A stretch of 64,000 nucleotides of DNA. Source: Gemmatirosa kalamazoonensis. GTDB taxonomy: Bacteria > Gemmatimonadota > Gemmatimonadetes > Gemmatimonadales > Gemmatimonadaceae. The position numbers and the translations under genes are program-made. Below are positions 52,095 to 59,626 of the stretch, one piece after another. Each line of letters opens with the position of its first letter. The first letter of the stretch is position 1. Location of the stretch: assembly GCF_000522985.1 (NCBI RefSeq), contig NZ_CP007128.1, positions 496,001 to 560,000 on the forward strand, read 5' to 3'. Below the pieces are notes generated by a model that ran no database searches, had not been told where the DNA came from, and saw nothing but the letters and a program-made list of their open reading frames with translations.

Positions 52095-53159
52095 ATGCCT
52101 CGGCGCGTCTGCATCGTACTCCTCACAGGGCTCGGCGACGTCGTGCACGGCCTGCCGATCGCCAACGCGCTGAAGGATGCCGGATGGCACGTGACGTGGG
52201 TGTCCGAGCCGATGCCGTCGAGCATCCTCGAGCACCATCCGTCGGTCGACACGATCGTGCGCTACCGGCGTCGCGAAGGTGCGCGCGGCGTGCTCGCGCT
52301 GCGTCGCGAGCTGCGCGCGGCGCGGCGCGCGGTCGGCGGGTTCGATCTCGCGGTCAACCTCAACGTGTACTTCAAGAGCGTGTGGCCGGTGCTGTTCTCC
52401 GGCGCGCCGCATCGACTCGGCTTCGAGCGCGGACGCGCGCGCGACGGGATCTGGCTCGCGACGAACGATCATCTCGCGCCCCGGCCGCGCGCACACACCC
52501 AGGACATGTTCCTGGAGTTCCTCGCGCACCTCGAGGTCCCGCACCACCCGCCGTCGATGCCGCGCGACTGGCGCATCGCGTTCTCGCCCGCGGAATGCGC
52601 GGCGCAGGCGGCGTTCGTCGCCGAGCGCAGCGGCCGGCCGCTCGCCGCGATCGTCCCCGCGTCGGCGAACGCGGCGAAGGACTGGCGCGCCGAGCGATGG
52701 GCGATGGTGGCCGACGGGCTCGTGGAGCGCGGCTTCGAGGTCGCGCTCGTGGGCGGACCGGGCGCGCGCGAGACCGGCGTGGCACGCGCGATCGAGGCGG
52801 CGGCGCGCGGGCCGATCACGTGGGCGATGGGCGACGGCGTGCGGCGCGTGGCGTGGATCCTCGAGCGGTGCGCGCTCGTGCTCGCGCCCGACACGGGGCC
52901 GCTGCACATCGCGCGCGCGTTAGGCGTGCCGGTGGTCGGGCTGTTCGGGCACACGAACCCGTGGCGCGTGGGCCCGTACCGCGCGTACGAGGATCTCTGG
53001 ATCGACCGCTACACACCGCCCGGCACGGCGCCCGACCCGTCGAGCTTCGACCCGCCGCCCGACGACCGCATGGCGCTCATCACGCCGGACGACGTGCTCG
53101 CAAAGGTGGACGTGGCGATCGCGCGCTACGGCGTGCTGGACGTGAAGCGCGAGGCGTGA
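52095..53159 (+). CDS. Glycosyltransferase family 9 (heptosyltransferase-like)
   Basis: 354 residues, GT-B fold. N-terminal VCIVLLTGLGDVVHGLPIAN (G-x-G-D family signature), then LNVYFKSVWPVLFSG, and C-terminal APDTGPLHIARALGVPVVGL, the donor-site D-T-G-P/M-H-I-A motif of ADP-heptose transferases. Probably adds a sugar to LPS core or a related glycan. Leaderless-type start. Followed by the NTPase cassette, which may have its own promoter at 53161-53188. Confidence 0.9.
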   Translation: MPRRVCIVLLTGLGDVVHGLPIANALKDAGWHVTWVSEPMPSSILEHHPSVDTIVRYRRREGARGVLALRRELRAARRAVGGFDLAVNLNVYFKSVWPVLFSGAPHRLGFERGRARDGIWLATNDHLAPRPRAHTQDMFLEFLAHLEVPHHPPSMPRDWRIAFSPAECAAQAAFVAERSGRPLAAIVPASANAAKDWRAERWAMVADGLVERGFEVALVGGPGARETGVARAIEAAARGPITWAMGDGVRRVAWILERCALVLAPDTGPLHIARALGVPVVGLFGHTNPWRVGPYRAYEDLWIDRYTPPGTAPDPSSFDPPPDDRMALITPDDVLAKVDVAIARYGVLDVKREA

Positions 53160-53160
53160 C

Positions 53161-53188
53161 TTGCCCTGCCCGGTGCGGCGTGTATCAT
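53161..53188 (+). promoter_or_regulatory. Candidate promoter of the NTPase cassette
   Basis: TTGCCC (53161-53166) and TATCAT (53183-53188) with a 16-nt spacer. Supports starting the first cassette gene at 53217 rather than at the ATG inside the -10 box. Confidence 0.4.
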
Positions 53189-53216
53189 GGCGCCAACCGG
53201 TCTCCGAGGCCCGCGC

Positions 53217-54029
53217 ATGCGCACGAGGCGTCGTCTCTCCCCGCTGCTCGCGGTGCTCTGCCTGGCGCTCCCGCACGGGATGTCCTCGCAGCCGGCGACG
53301 CAGCAGCCCGCATCGTCCACCGCGACGGTGGTGCGCGACACCGCGACGCGGCTCGACAGCGCCCCGCGGCGGACGAGCACGACTCCCACGCGTGAGGTCG
53401 GTACGCCGACCGGGTTCGAGCGCGCGTTCGGCGTCGTGCTTCTCGTCGGCGCGTTCCTGCTGGCGTTCGGCGGTGAGCTGCTGGACGATCGGCCTGCCGA
53501 CGTGTCGAGTCAGGTGCGGCGGTGGAGGCGGCTGGCACGCGGCACCGTGACGTTCGTGACCGTGGTGGGCGCCGCCACTCTCGGGACCTTTCTGCTGACC
53601 GGCGCGCCGCCCACGCTGCTCGGTGGCCGCGCGCCCGCCGGCGCCGTCTCGTCGCCGCCTAACGTCCTGCCGGCCGCACGCATCACGTCCGACAGCGTGC
53701 ACGCGGCCGTCGCCCTGCCGCCCATCGCCACGCTCGACGGGTCGGGGCTGGGCTTCGTGTTCGCCGTCGCGGGGGTCCTCGTCGTCGGCGCCGCGGCCTG
53801 CTTCGCGCTGTTCGTCGACGCGGCGCGCAGCGACCGTCCGCTCGTCGAGGGACACTGGGGCGGCTTCGGCGGCGGCGCGAGCGGCTGGCGCGTGTCGCCG
53901 GCGGTGCTGTTCCTCGTCGGGCTGCTCGCGTTAGGCGCGATGCTCACCGCCTTCGCCACCGCGGCGCTGCGGCCGGCGCCGAACGCCGCCGCGGCGCCGG
54001 CCGCCGCGCCGCCGGCGAAAGGCGAATGA
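53217..54029 (+). CDS. Membrane protein, first gene of the KAP-NTPase cassette
   Basis: 270 residues. The ATG at 53217 gives a signal peptide MRTRRRLSPLLAVLCLALPHG; an in-frame ATG at 53187 overlaps the promoter. A Thr/Ser-rich segment (about 25-60) is followed by four predicted helices: FGVVLLVGAFLLAFGGEL, TFVTVVGAATLGTFLLTG, GFVFAVAGVLVVGAAACFAL and SPAVLFLVGLLALGAMLTAF. No recognised domain. Its last 4 bases overlap the NTPase start (ATGA), arguing for a membrane partner of the NTPase. Confidence 0.7.
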   Translation: MRTRRRLSPLLAVLCLALPHGMSSQPATQQPASSTATVVRDTATRLDSAPRRTSTTPTREVGTPTGFERAFGVVLLVGAFLLAFGGELLDDRPADVSSQVRRWRRLARGTVTFVTVVGAATLGTFLLTGAPPTLLGGRAPAGAVSSPPNVLPAARITSDSVHAAVALPPIATLDGSGLGFVFAVAGVLVVGAAACFALFVDAARSDRPLVEGHWGGFGGGASGWRVSPAVLFLVGLLALGAMLTAFATAALRPAPNAAAAPAAAPPAKGE

Positions 54030-56248
54030 CCGGGCCTTCCTCGGCCGTCGCCGACCGCCGCCTCACGAGCATCCTCATCCGGCAGCTCCCCGAGCCGCTC
54101 GCCGGCACGCAGGCGGCGCCGGAGACCACCGCGGCGCATGCCGAATCGCGCGAGCTGATGCGCCTCGTCGGCGAGCTGTCGCGCTACTGCAAGGCCGAGA
54201 TCAGCGGGCGCTCGTTCCTCATCGCCGGGCACCGCGGCGCCGGGAAGACCACGCTCGTCGCGGCGGCCGTGGAGCGCGCGACGCGCGCGGCGAGCGGCGT
54301 GCGGCCGCTGCTCGTGCCGCTGCACGGTCCCAGCCTGCTGCCGCGCGCGGAGGGCGACGACGCGGCGACCGACGATCTGCGCGGCGTGCTGGAGCAGATC
54401 GTGCTCGGCCTGCACCGCGCGCTCGCGACGCATCTCGCGGGCGAGTACCGACGCCGCGTCGTGGAGCGCGTCGAGGCGCTGGCGAAGTGGGAGAAGAACG
54501 CGACCTCGCCGCGTGACGCGCGCTCGCGGCGACGCGTGACGCGGTTCGCCGAGCGCCGGCGCGCGGAGCTGCGCGACGCGTTCGAGCTCGCGGCGCAGCT
54601 CGAGCTCGAGCTGTTCGAGTCGCCGACGCCGCTGCGTCTCAACGAGTACTGGCGGCGCGGCGGATTCCTCCCGCACGGCGTGGGCTCGGGCGATACGTCC
54701 AGCGAGTGGTACTACGCGACATGGTTCGCCGACGGCGTCCCGGCGCGCGACGCGCTCGGCGACCGCGGGCTGCGCGAGCTCGTCGCGCTCGTGAGCGCGA
54801 GCCACGCCTACCAGCGCATCTCCGGCACGTTCACGCGGCGCGAGCGGCTCGCCGAGAGCGGACGGCGCCGCGCGCGCGCGGGGTGGAGCGCCGACGCCGC
54901 GCGCGCCGTCACGCTGCCGCTCGTGTCGCTCGTCGCGGGCGGCCTCGCGGGCGGCGCGCTGCTCACGTCCACCGATGGCCTGCTCGCGACGTTGGGCGGC
55001 ATCGCCACCGCGGCCGCCACCGCGGGCACGCTCCGCCTCTCCGTCGACACCGAGCGCACGCGGCGAATGTCGTGGGAGCAGACGTTTCTCCCCGACCTGT
55101 CGCGTGCGACGCTCGACCGCGTGATCCCGCTGCTCATCGAGCGCACGCGCGCCGCGGGGCTCGCGCCGGTGTTCGTCGTCGACGAGTTGGACAAGGTCGA
55201 CGCCGAATCGGGCGACCTCGCGAAGCGGCTGCGCCGCGCGGTGCGTCACCTCAAGAAGCTCGTGGCGGAGAGCGCGTTCTTCTGCTTCCTCACGGACCGC
55301 AGCTACTACGAGGAGCTGCTGCGGCTCGATGCGTCGCGCGTGTTCGCCGAGGAGTACACGTTCTACACGCACCGGCTGTTCGTGTCGTACGACATGCTCG
55401 CGCTGCACCGGTTCCTCGACAGCGCGCTGTTCGTGGCGCCGGAGGTCGTCGCTTCCACCACGTCGGAGGCGAACAAGATCAAGGACGACGCGGCGGTGCT
55501 GCCCTACATCCTGCTGCACCGGTCGCGCGCGCACACCATCGATCTGCACCGCGAGCTGCTGCTCCACCGCGACGCCGAGGGCTACGTCGCGCCGTCGCTC
55601 ACCGTCGTGCGCGACGGTCCCGCGGGATGGAACGACGTGCGGATCCAAGTCGCGGCCGAGATCGTGCTCGACGGACGCGAGCTGCGGCAGCGCTTCGAGC
55701 GCGATCCCGCGTTCCGTCGGCTCGCGCACGACGCCGTGTACTACCTGTCGCGCACGTGGAGGGAGCGCGAGCAGACGGTGGACCTCTCCGACGACGCGCT
55801 CTCGCGCTTCGAGGCATATCTGCGGAGCCGCACCGGCGCCGAACGAGGCGGCTCGCGGTGGACGCTCGAGCTGTCGGAGAAGGATCTCGCGCTTCTGTTC
55901 CAGGCCGTGCGCAGCCTCGCCGAGATGCTGTCGAACCCCGAGGCATTCCGCGCGCGGCTCGAGGAGCATCAGAACGACTGGGAAGGGCGGACACTCGACC
56001 CGCCACCGTACGAGGGCGCGATCTTCGACGCGCTGCAGCTCGACGCCGCGATGCCCGATTCCGAGGGCGTCGTCACGGTGCCGCTGCCGCTCGCGCGCAC
56101 CGACGGTGACGCGTGGCAGTTCCGATGGGTCTACGACCCCGCGGGCAATGGCGATCCCGAGGAGATCGACCCCGAGTCGCGCTGGCGGCCGTACGCGGCG
56201 TTCGCGCGCGAGTTCGAGACGTTCCTCCGCGGGCTCGGCGCGTCGTGA
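54026..56248 (+). CDS. KAP-like P-loop NTPase with membrane segment inserted in the NTPase domain
   Basis: 740 residues. Walker A GHRGAGKTT at 68-76; Walker B VFVVDELDK at about 383-391, followed by a sensor-like FFCFLTDRSYYEELLRL. Between the two lies a ~300-residue insertion with two hydrophobic stretches (about 293-312 and 316-335: VSLVAGGLAGGALL; GGIATAAATAGTL). An insertion with a helical hairpin between Walker A and Walker B is the defining feature of the KAP family (which includes PifA, the F-plasmid T7-exclusion protein). The C-terminal third (about 500-740) is unrecognised. Overlaps its neighbours by 4 bp on both sides. Confidence 0.75.
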   Translation: MTGPSSAVADRRLTSILIRQLPEPLAGTQAAPETTAAHAESRELMRLVGELSRYCKAEISGRSFLIAGHRGAGKTTLVAAAVERATRAASGVRPLLVPLHGPSLLPRAEGDDAATDDLRGVLEQIVLGLHRALATHLAGEYRRRVVERVEALAKWEKNATSPRDARSRRRVTRFAERRRAELRDAFELAAQLELELFESPTPLRLNEYWRRGGFLPHGVGSGDTSSEWYYATWFADGVPARDALGDRGLRELVALVSASHAYQRISGTFTRRERLAESGRRRARAGWSADAARAVTLPLVSLVAGGLAGGALLTSTDGLLATLGGIATAAATAGTLRLSVDTERTRRMSWEQTFLPDLSRATLDRVIPLLIERTRAAGLAPVFVVDELDKVDAESGDLAKRLRRAVRHLKKLVAESAFFCFLTDRSYYEELLRLDASRVFAEEYTFYTHRLFVSYDMLALHRFLDSALFVAPEVVASTTSEANKIKDDAAVLPYILLHRSRAHTIDLHRELLLHRDAEGYVAPSLTVVRDGPAGWNDVRIQVAAEIVLDGRELRQRFERDPAFRRLAHDAVYYLSRTWREREQTVDLSDDALSRFEAYLRSRTGAERGGSRWTLELSEKDLALLFQAVRSLAEMLSNPEAFRARLEEHQNDWEGRTLDPPPYEGAIFDALQLDAAMPDSEGVVTVPLPLARTDGDAWQFRWVYDPAGNGDPEEIDPESRWRPYAAFAREFETFLRGLGAS

Positions 56249-57624
56249 CCGTCCCCCCCACACCGCCGCAGGCGGCACCGGCGCCCGGATCGTTAGGCAC
56301 CGCGCTCCGCGTCGACCGGCGCCGGCCCATCGACTTCGAGCTGCTGTCGACGACGCTGCGCATCCTGGAGACGTCGTCGTCGTGGGGCGAGACGGTGAAC
56401 GCGATCGCTCGGCTCGCGCGGGCGGCCGAGCGTGGATGGAAGCCCGACAGCCACACCTCCGACGCGACGATCGTGCGCTCGTTCGCCGCGATGCTCGTGC
56501 GCACCGGGCCGCTGCTGCGCGACGCGCTCGTGTGCGCGGCGTATGCCGGCGGCGTGCGCGGCGGCGACTCCGCGCGCGTCCGCGCGCGCCACGAGCGGCT
56601 GCTGTACGGCCTGCACGCGCTGAGCGACGTGTACAACCTGCGCGACCTGAAGACGGAGGACGCCACGCGCGTCGTCGCCGAGGCGCGGCGCGTGCTCGAG
56701 GGGCTGGCCCCGCTCGCGCTGCCGCCGACGGCGCATGCCGCGCCGCCCGCGCTCGTCGCCACGCGCTCGGCGAGGCCGTGGCTCGACCGGCTGCAGCAGG
56801 AGATCGATGCCGCGTTCCAGGCTTCCGAGCGGCGGCTGATGGCGCGGTCGCAGGAGCTCGTGGAGCGCGCGTGGGATTCGGCGCGCGGGCGCATCGCGCG
56901 CGCGTGGCTCCCGGGCGACACGTCGGAGACGGAGTCGCGCGCGCTCGAGATGTTCGCGTACGTGCTGGGGCTCGGGCCGAGCGGCATGATCGCGCGCGAT
57001 CCATCGACGATGACCGTGGACCAGTGGACGCGCGTGCTGCACGGAGCGATCGACGACGCGCCGCCGTGGAAGCCGACGTTCGCCCCGTACTGGATGGCGC
57101 CGATCGCGATGTGCGCGCTCGGCGTCCTGGCCGCGCATCAGGACACGCTGCTGCGACTGCTGGCGCAGCGTCCCGGCGAGCAGCGCCCGACGGCGCTCGC
57201 CGAACAGGCGCGACAGCGGATCAGGCAGTGGTCGTGGCTCCAGGCGGGCTCGCCGACGGAGTTCCGCGTGCTCGTGGTCGACGAGCGCACGCCGCTCCCC
57301 GCGTGGCCGCTCCCTGCGCGCGTCGGCGTGCTGCCGCTCACGCTCGACCAGCTCGAGTCGGGGCTGCAGGAGATGGTGCGCAACAGCGAGCACCATCCCG
57401 GCGAAGCGACGCCGTACGTCGTGACCGCGTCGCTGCGCGAGTTCGCGGCGGATCGACTCGACCGCCTGCAGCAGTCGTTCGAGCACACCGTCGGTCGCCA
57501 GCTGCAGCCCGTGCTCTGGCATCGCGAGCCGACGGCTGTCGTCAGTCTGCCGACGAAGGCGCTGACGGGCGAGTTCGCGACGTGGGACGACCTCGCGGCC
57601 GCGGCGGACGCCGCGGTGCGCTAG
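56245..57624 (+). CDS. Unknown protein, third gene of the KAP-NTPase cassette
   Basis: 459 residues starting at GTG 56245, overlapping the NTPase stop (GTGA). Mostly alpha-helical and Arg-rich, without signal peptide. A helical N-terminal domain (about 20-140, ETVNAIARLARAAERGWKP, ERLLYGLHALSDVYNLRD) and a middle helical domain are followed by an alpha/beta C-terminal part (FRVLVVDERTPLPAWPLPAR, VVTASLREFAADRLDRLQQS). No catalytic motif recognised; possibly an effector or adaptor. Confidence 0.65.
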   Translation: MTVPPTPPQAAPAPGSLGTALRVDRRRPIDFELLSTTLRILETSSSWGETVNAIARLARAAERGWKPDSHTSDATIVRSFAAMLVRTGPLLRDALVCAAYAGGVRGGDSARVRARHERLLYGLHALSDVYNLRDLKTEDATRVVAEARRVLEGLAPLALPPTAHAAPPALVATRSARPWLDRLQQEIDAAFQASERRLMARSQELVERAWDSARGRIARAWLPGDTSETESRALEMFAYVLGLGPSGMIARDPSTMTVDQWTRVLHGAIDDAPPWKPTFAPYWMAPIAMCALGVLAAHQDTLLRLLAQRPGEQRPTALAEQARQRIRQWSWLQAGSPTEFRVLVVDERTPLPAWPLPARVGVLPLTLDQLESGLQEMVRNSEHHPGEATPYVVTASLREFAADRLDRLQQSFEHTVGRQLQPVLWHREPTAVVSLPTKALTGEFATWDDLAAAADAAVR

Positions 57625-57860
57625 GGCGTGCCGGTCTTCGGCATCGGCCGAATGACGTAGTACACCGCCGTGTCCGCGCCGACGTTGCGCACGCCGTGCA
57701 GCTCGTTCGACGCCTCGAAGATCAGGCTCCCCGCCGGTGCGCGCCGCATCACGCCCTCGAGCGTCGTGAAGCGTCGTGACGTGCGCCTCCAGCTTGCCTA
57801 ACGTCGCATCGCTGGGTCCGGGGAAGGGACGGGGAGCGTACCGGCCGCCCGCCCACGCGG
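57621..57860 (-). pseudogene. Cupin-domain gene with internal deletion
   Basis: Two in-frame pieces in different frames on the minus strand. The upstream piece (57860 to about 57770) reads PRPFPGPSDATLGKLEAHVTTL. The downstream piece (about 57770-57621) reads FTTLEGVMRRAPAGSLIFEA, then SNELHGVRNVGADTAVYYVI and RPMPKTGTP before TAG. Intact cupins of this type carry about 35 residues between H-V-T-T-L and the P-G-S-x-I-F strand, including the metal-binding His pair; here they are gone. The break falls at a direct repeat GCGTCGTGA (around 57757-57778), consistent with slippage deletion. The start is not preserved and the 3' end overlaps the last codons of the cassette's third gene. Confidence 0.6.
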
Positions 57861-57893
57861 CAAGCGGACCGTCCCTTGCGCAGGGGCGGCCGC

Positions 57894-59093
57894 ATGGCAC
57901 TCGACGCACTGATCTTCGACCTCGACGGCACGCTCGTCGACACGAACGGCGCGCACGTGGAGTCGTGGGTGCGCACGCTCGCGCGCTTCGGCTACCGGCT
58001 CGGCGCCGACCGCATCGGCCCCGAGATGGGCAAGGGCGGAGACAACCTCGTCCCCGACGTGCTCGGCCCCGAGGCCGACGCGCGCGACGGCGACGCGATG
58101 CGGCAGATGGTCGCCGACGAGTACGTGAAGATCGTCACGACCGAGCGGCGGCTGCGCGTGTTCGCCGACGTGGTGGAGCTGCTGGCCGCGATCCGCGCCC
58201 GCGGCGTGCGCACCGCGCTCGCCACGTCGAGCGGCGACCGCCAGCTCGACGCGACGTTCCGGAGCGCGGGCATCGACCTGCGCGAGCACGTCGACGTCGT
58301 CGTGAAGAAGGACGACGTCGAGCGGAGCAAGCCGCAGCCCGACGTCGTCCTCGCCACGCTCGACAAGCTCGCGCTGTCGCCCGCGCAGTGCGCGATGGTC
58401 GGCGACACGCCGCACGACGCGGAAGCGGCGAAGCGCGCCGGCGTCGTGACGCTCGGCGTGCTGTGCGGCGGCTACAACGACGAGCGGACGCTGCGCGGTG
58501 CCGGCGCGCGCCGCGTGTGGCGCGACCCCGCGCACCTGCTCGCGGAGCTCGACGACGCGCTGCACGTCGCGTCGCCGGGCGCGGCGCACTTCACGCACGC
58601 GCTGCTCGAGCGGCTCATGCGCGACGCGCTCGCGGCCGCCGCGGAGGGCCTAACGGCGGGCGAGGTCCCCGTCGGCTGCGTCATCGCCGACGGCAGCGGC
58701 GCGGTGGTGGCGCGCGCCTTCAACGCCGAGAACGCGACCGGCGACCGCACCGCGCACGCCGAGATGGAAGCGTTCCGGCAGCTCGCCGAGCGCGTGCCGC
58801 GCGACGAGGCGAGCGCGCGGGACCTCGTGCTCGTCGCCACGGTGGAACCGTGCATCATGTGCCTCGGCGCGGCGATCGTGAGCGCGGTGGACACCGTCGT
58901 CCACGCGCTCGCCGCGCCGGCCGACGGCGGCATGCTGCGCGTGCGCAACCCCGAGGACCCCGACAGCCAGATGCCCCGCATCGTCGGCGGCGTGCTCGCC
59001 GACGACAGCCGCGCGCTGCTCACGCGATGGCTCGCCGCCCATCGCGGCGAGCGCGCCGCGGCTTACGTGGAGCAGCTGCTGCGGGACGCGTGA
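57894..59093 (+). CDS. Fusion of HAD phosphatase and nucleoside/base deaminase
   Basis: 399 residues. ATG 57894 with AGGGG upstream. Residues about 1-220: HAD-like hydrolase with nucleophile motif DLDGTLVDT, LATSSGD, SKPQP and GDTPHDAEAAKRAG, close to beta-phosphoglucomutase/CbbY-like HADs. Residues about 240-399: CDA-fold deaminase with H-A-E (AHAEMEAF) and PCIMCLGA zinc-binding motifs, as in GuaD/TadA-type enzymes, not the RibD signature. Suggests coupled dephosphorylation and deamination in nucleotide salvage or damage control, but the substrate is unknown. Convergent with DUF3597: the two stop codons lie in a palindrome GTGACTTGTCAC at 59090-59101. Confidence 0.88.
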   Translation: MALDALIFDLDGTLVDTNGAHVESWVRTLARFGYRLGADRIGPEMGKGGDNLVPDVLGPEADARDGDAMRQMVADEYVKIVTTERRLRVFADVVELLAAIRARGVRTALATSSGDRQLDATFRSAGIDLREHVDVVVKKDDVERSKPQPDVVLATLDKLALSPAQCAMVGDTPHDAEAAKRAGVVTLGVLCGGYNDERTLRGAGARRVWRDPAHLLAELDDALHVASPGAAHFTHALLERLMRDALAAAAEGLTAGEVPVGCVIADGSGAVVARAFNAENATGDRTAHAEMEAFRQLAERVPRDEASARDLVLVATVEPCIMCLGAAIVSAVDTVVHALAAPADGGMLRVRNPEDPDSQMPRIVGGVLADDSRALLTRWLAAHRGERAAAYVEQLLRDA

Positions 59094-59097
59094 CTTG

Positions 59098-59493
59098 TCA
59101 CTTGTTGAGCAGGTTCGCCGCGACCTGCCCGTTATCCTGCGCCAGGTTCTCCATCACCTTCTGGTGCAGCCACACGTTCATCTTCGCGCTGTCGTTCATG
59201 TCGCCCGTGTAGCCGAGCTCCTTCGCGAGCTCCTGCCGCTTCGCGAGCGAGCTGTCCATGTGGACCAGCTTCATCAGGTCCACGATCGAGTTCCGCCAGT
59301 CGAGCTTCTGCGAGCTCTGCGCGGCGAGCTGCTCGAGGATGTCCTCGGCGCGCTCGGAGTTCGCGGCGGCCATGGCGGGCGCGGCCGCCGGTGCGGGCGC
59401 CGCCGGTGCCGCGGCAGCCGCAGGTGCGGAGGCGGGGGCCGCGGCCTTGCTGTGGCTGAAGATCTTGGAGACGAGTTCGCCGAAGACGCTCAT
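59098..59493 (-). CDS. DUF3597 family protein
   Basis: 131 residues starting MSVFGELVSKIFSHSKA. An Ala/Pro-rich linker (about 18-45) precedes the conserved DUF3597 domain: EDILEQLAAQSSQKLDWRNS, IVDLMKLVHMDSSLAKRQEL, AKELGYTGDMNDSAKMNVWL. Small soluble protein of unknown function. Confidence 0.85.
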   Translation of the reverse strand: MSVFGELVSKIFSHSKAAAPASAPAAAAAPAAPAPAAAPAMAAANSERAEDILEQLAAQSSQKLDWRNSIVDLMKLVHMDSSLAKRQELAKELGYTGDMNDSAKMNVWLHQKVMENLAQDNGQVAANLLNK

Positions 59494-59614
59494 GGTCAGG
59501 TCTCGTAAGTGTCGGGGAAGTGTCGACGCCGGCCCGGACCTCCGGGCGGCGGAGTACCGTACGATCGAGCAAGGACGGGACCGGACACCCCTGCCGCCGG
59601 CGTGAAGCACGCCG

Positions 59615-59620
59615 TACGAT
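59615..59620 (+). promoter_or_regulatory. -10-like box TACGAT, leaderless spacing
   Basis: TACGAT 6 nt before the ATG at 59627; no SD. Confidence 0.5.
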
Positions 59621-59626
59621 GCGCGC

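Noticed and set aside
59090-59101. GTGACTTGTCAC palindrome as a regulator binding site
   Set aside because: It lies over the two convergent stop codons and is fully explained by TGA/TCA context; too short to be claimed.
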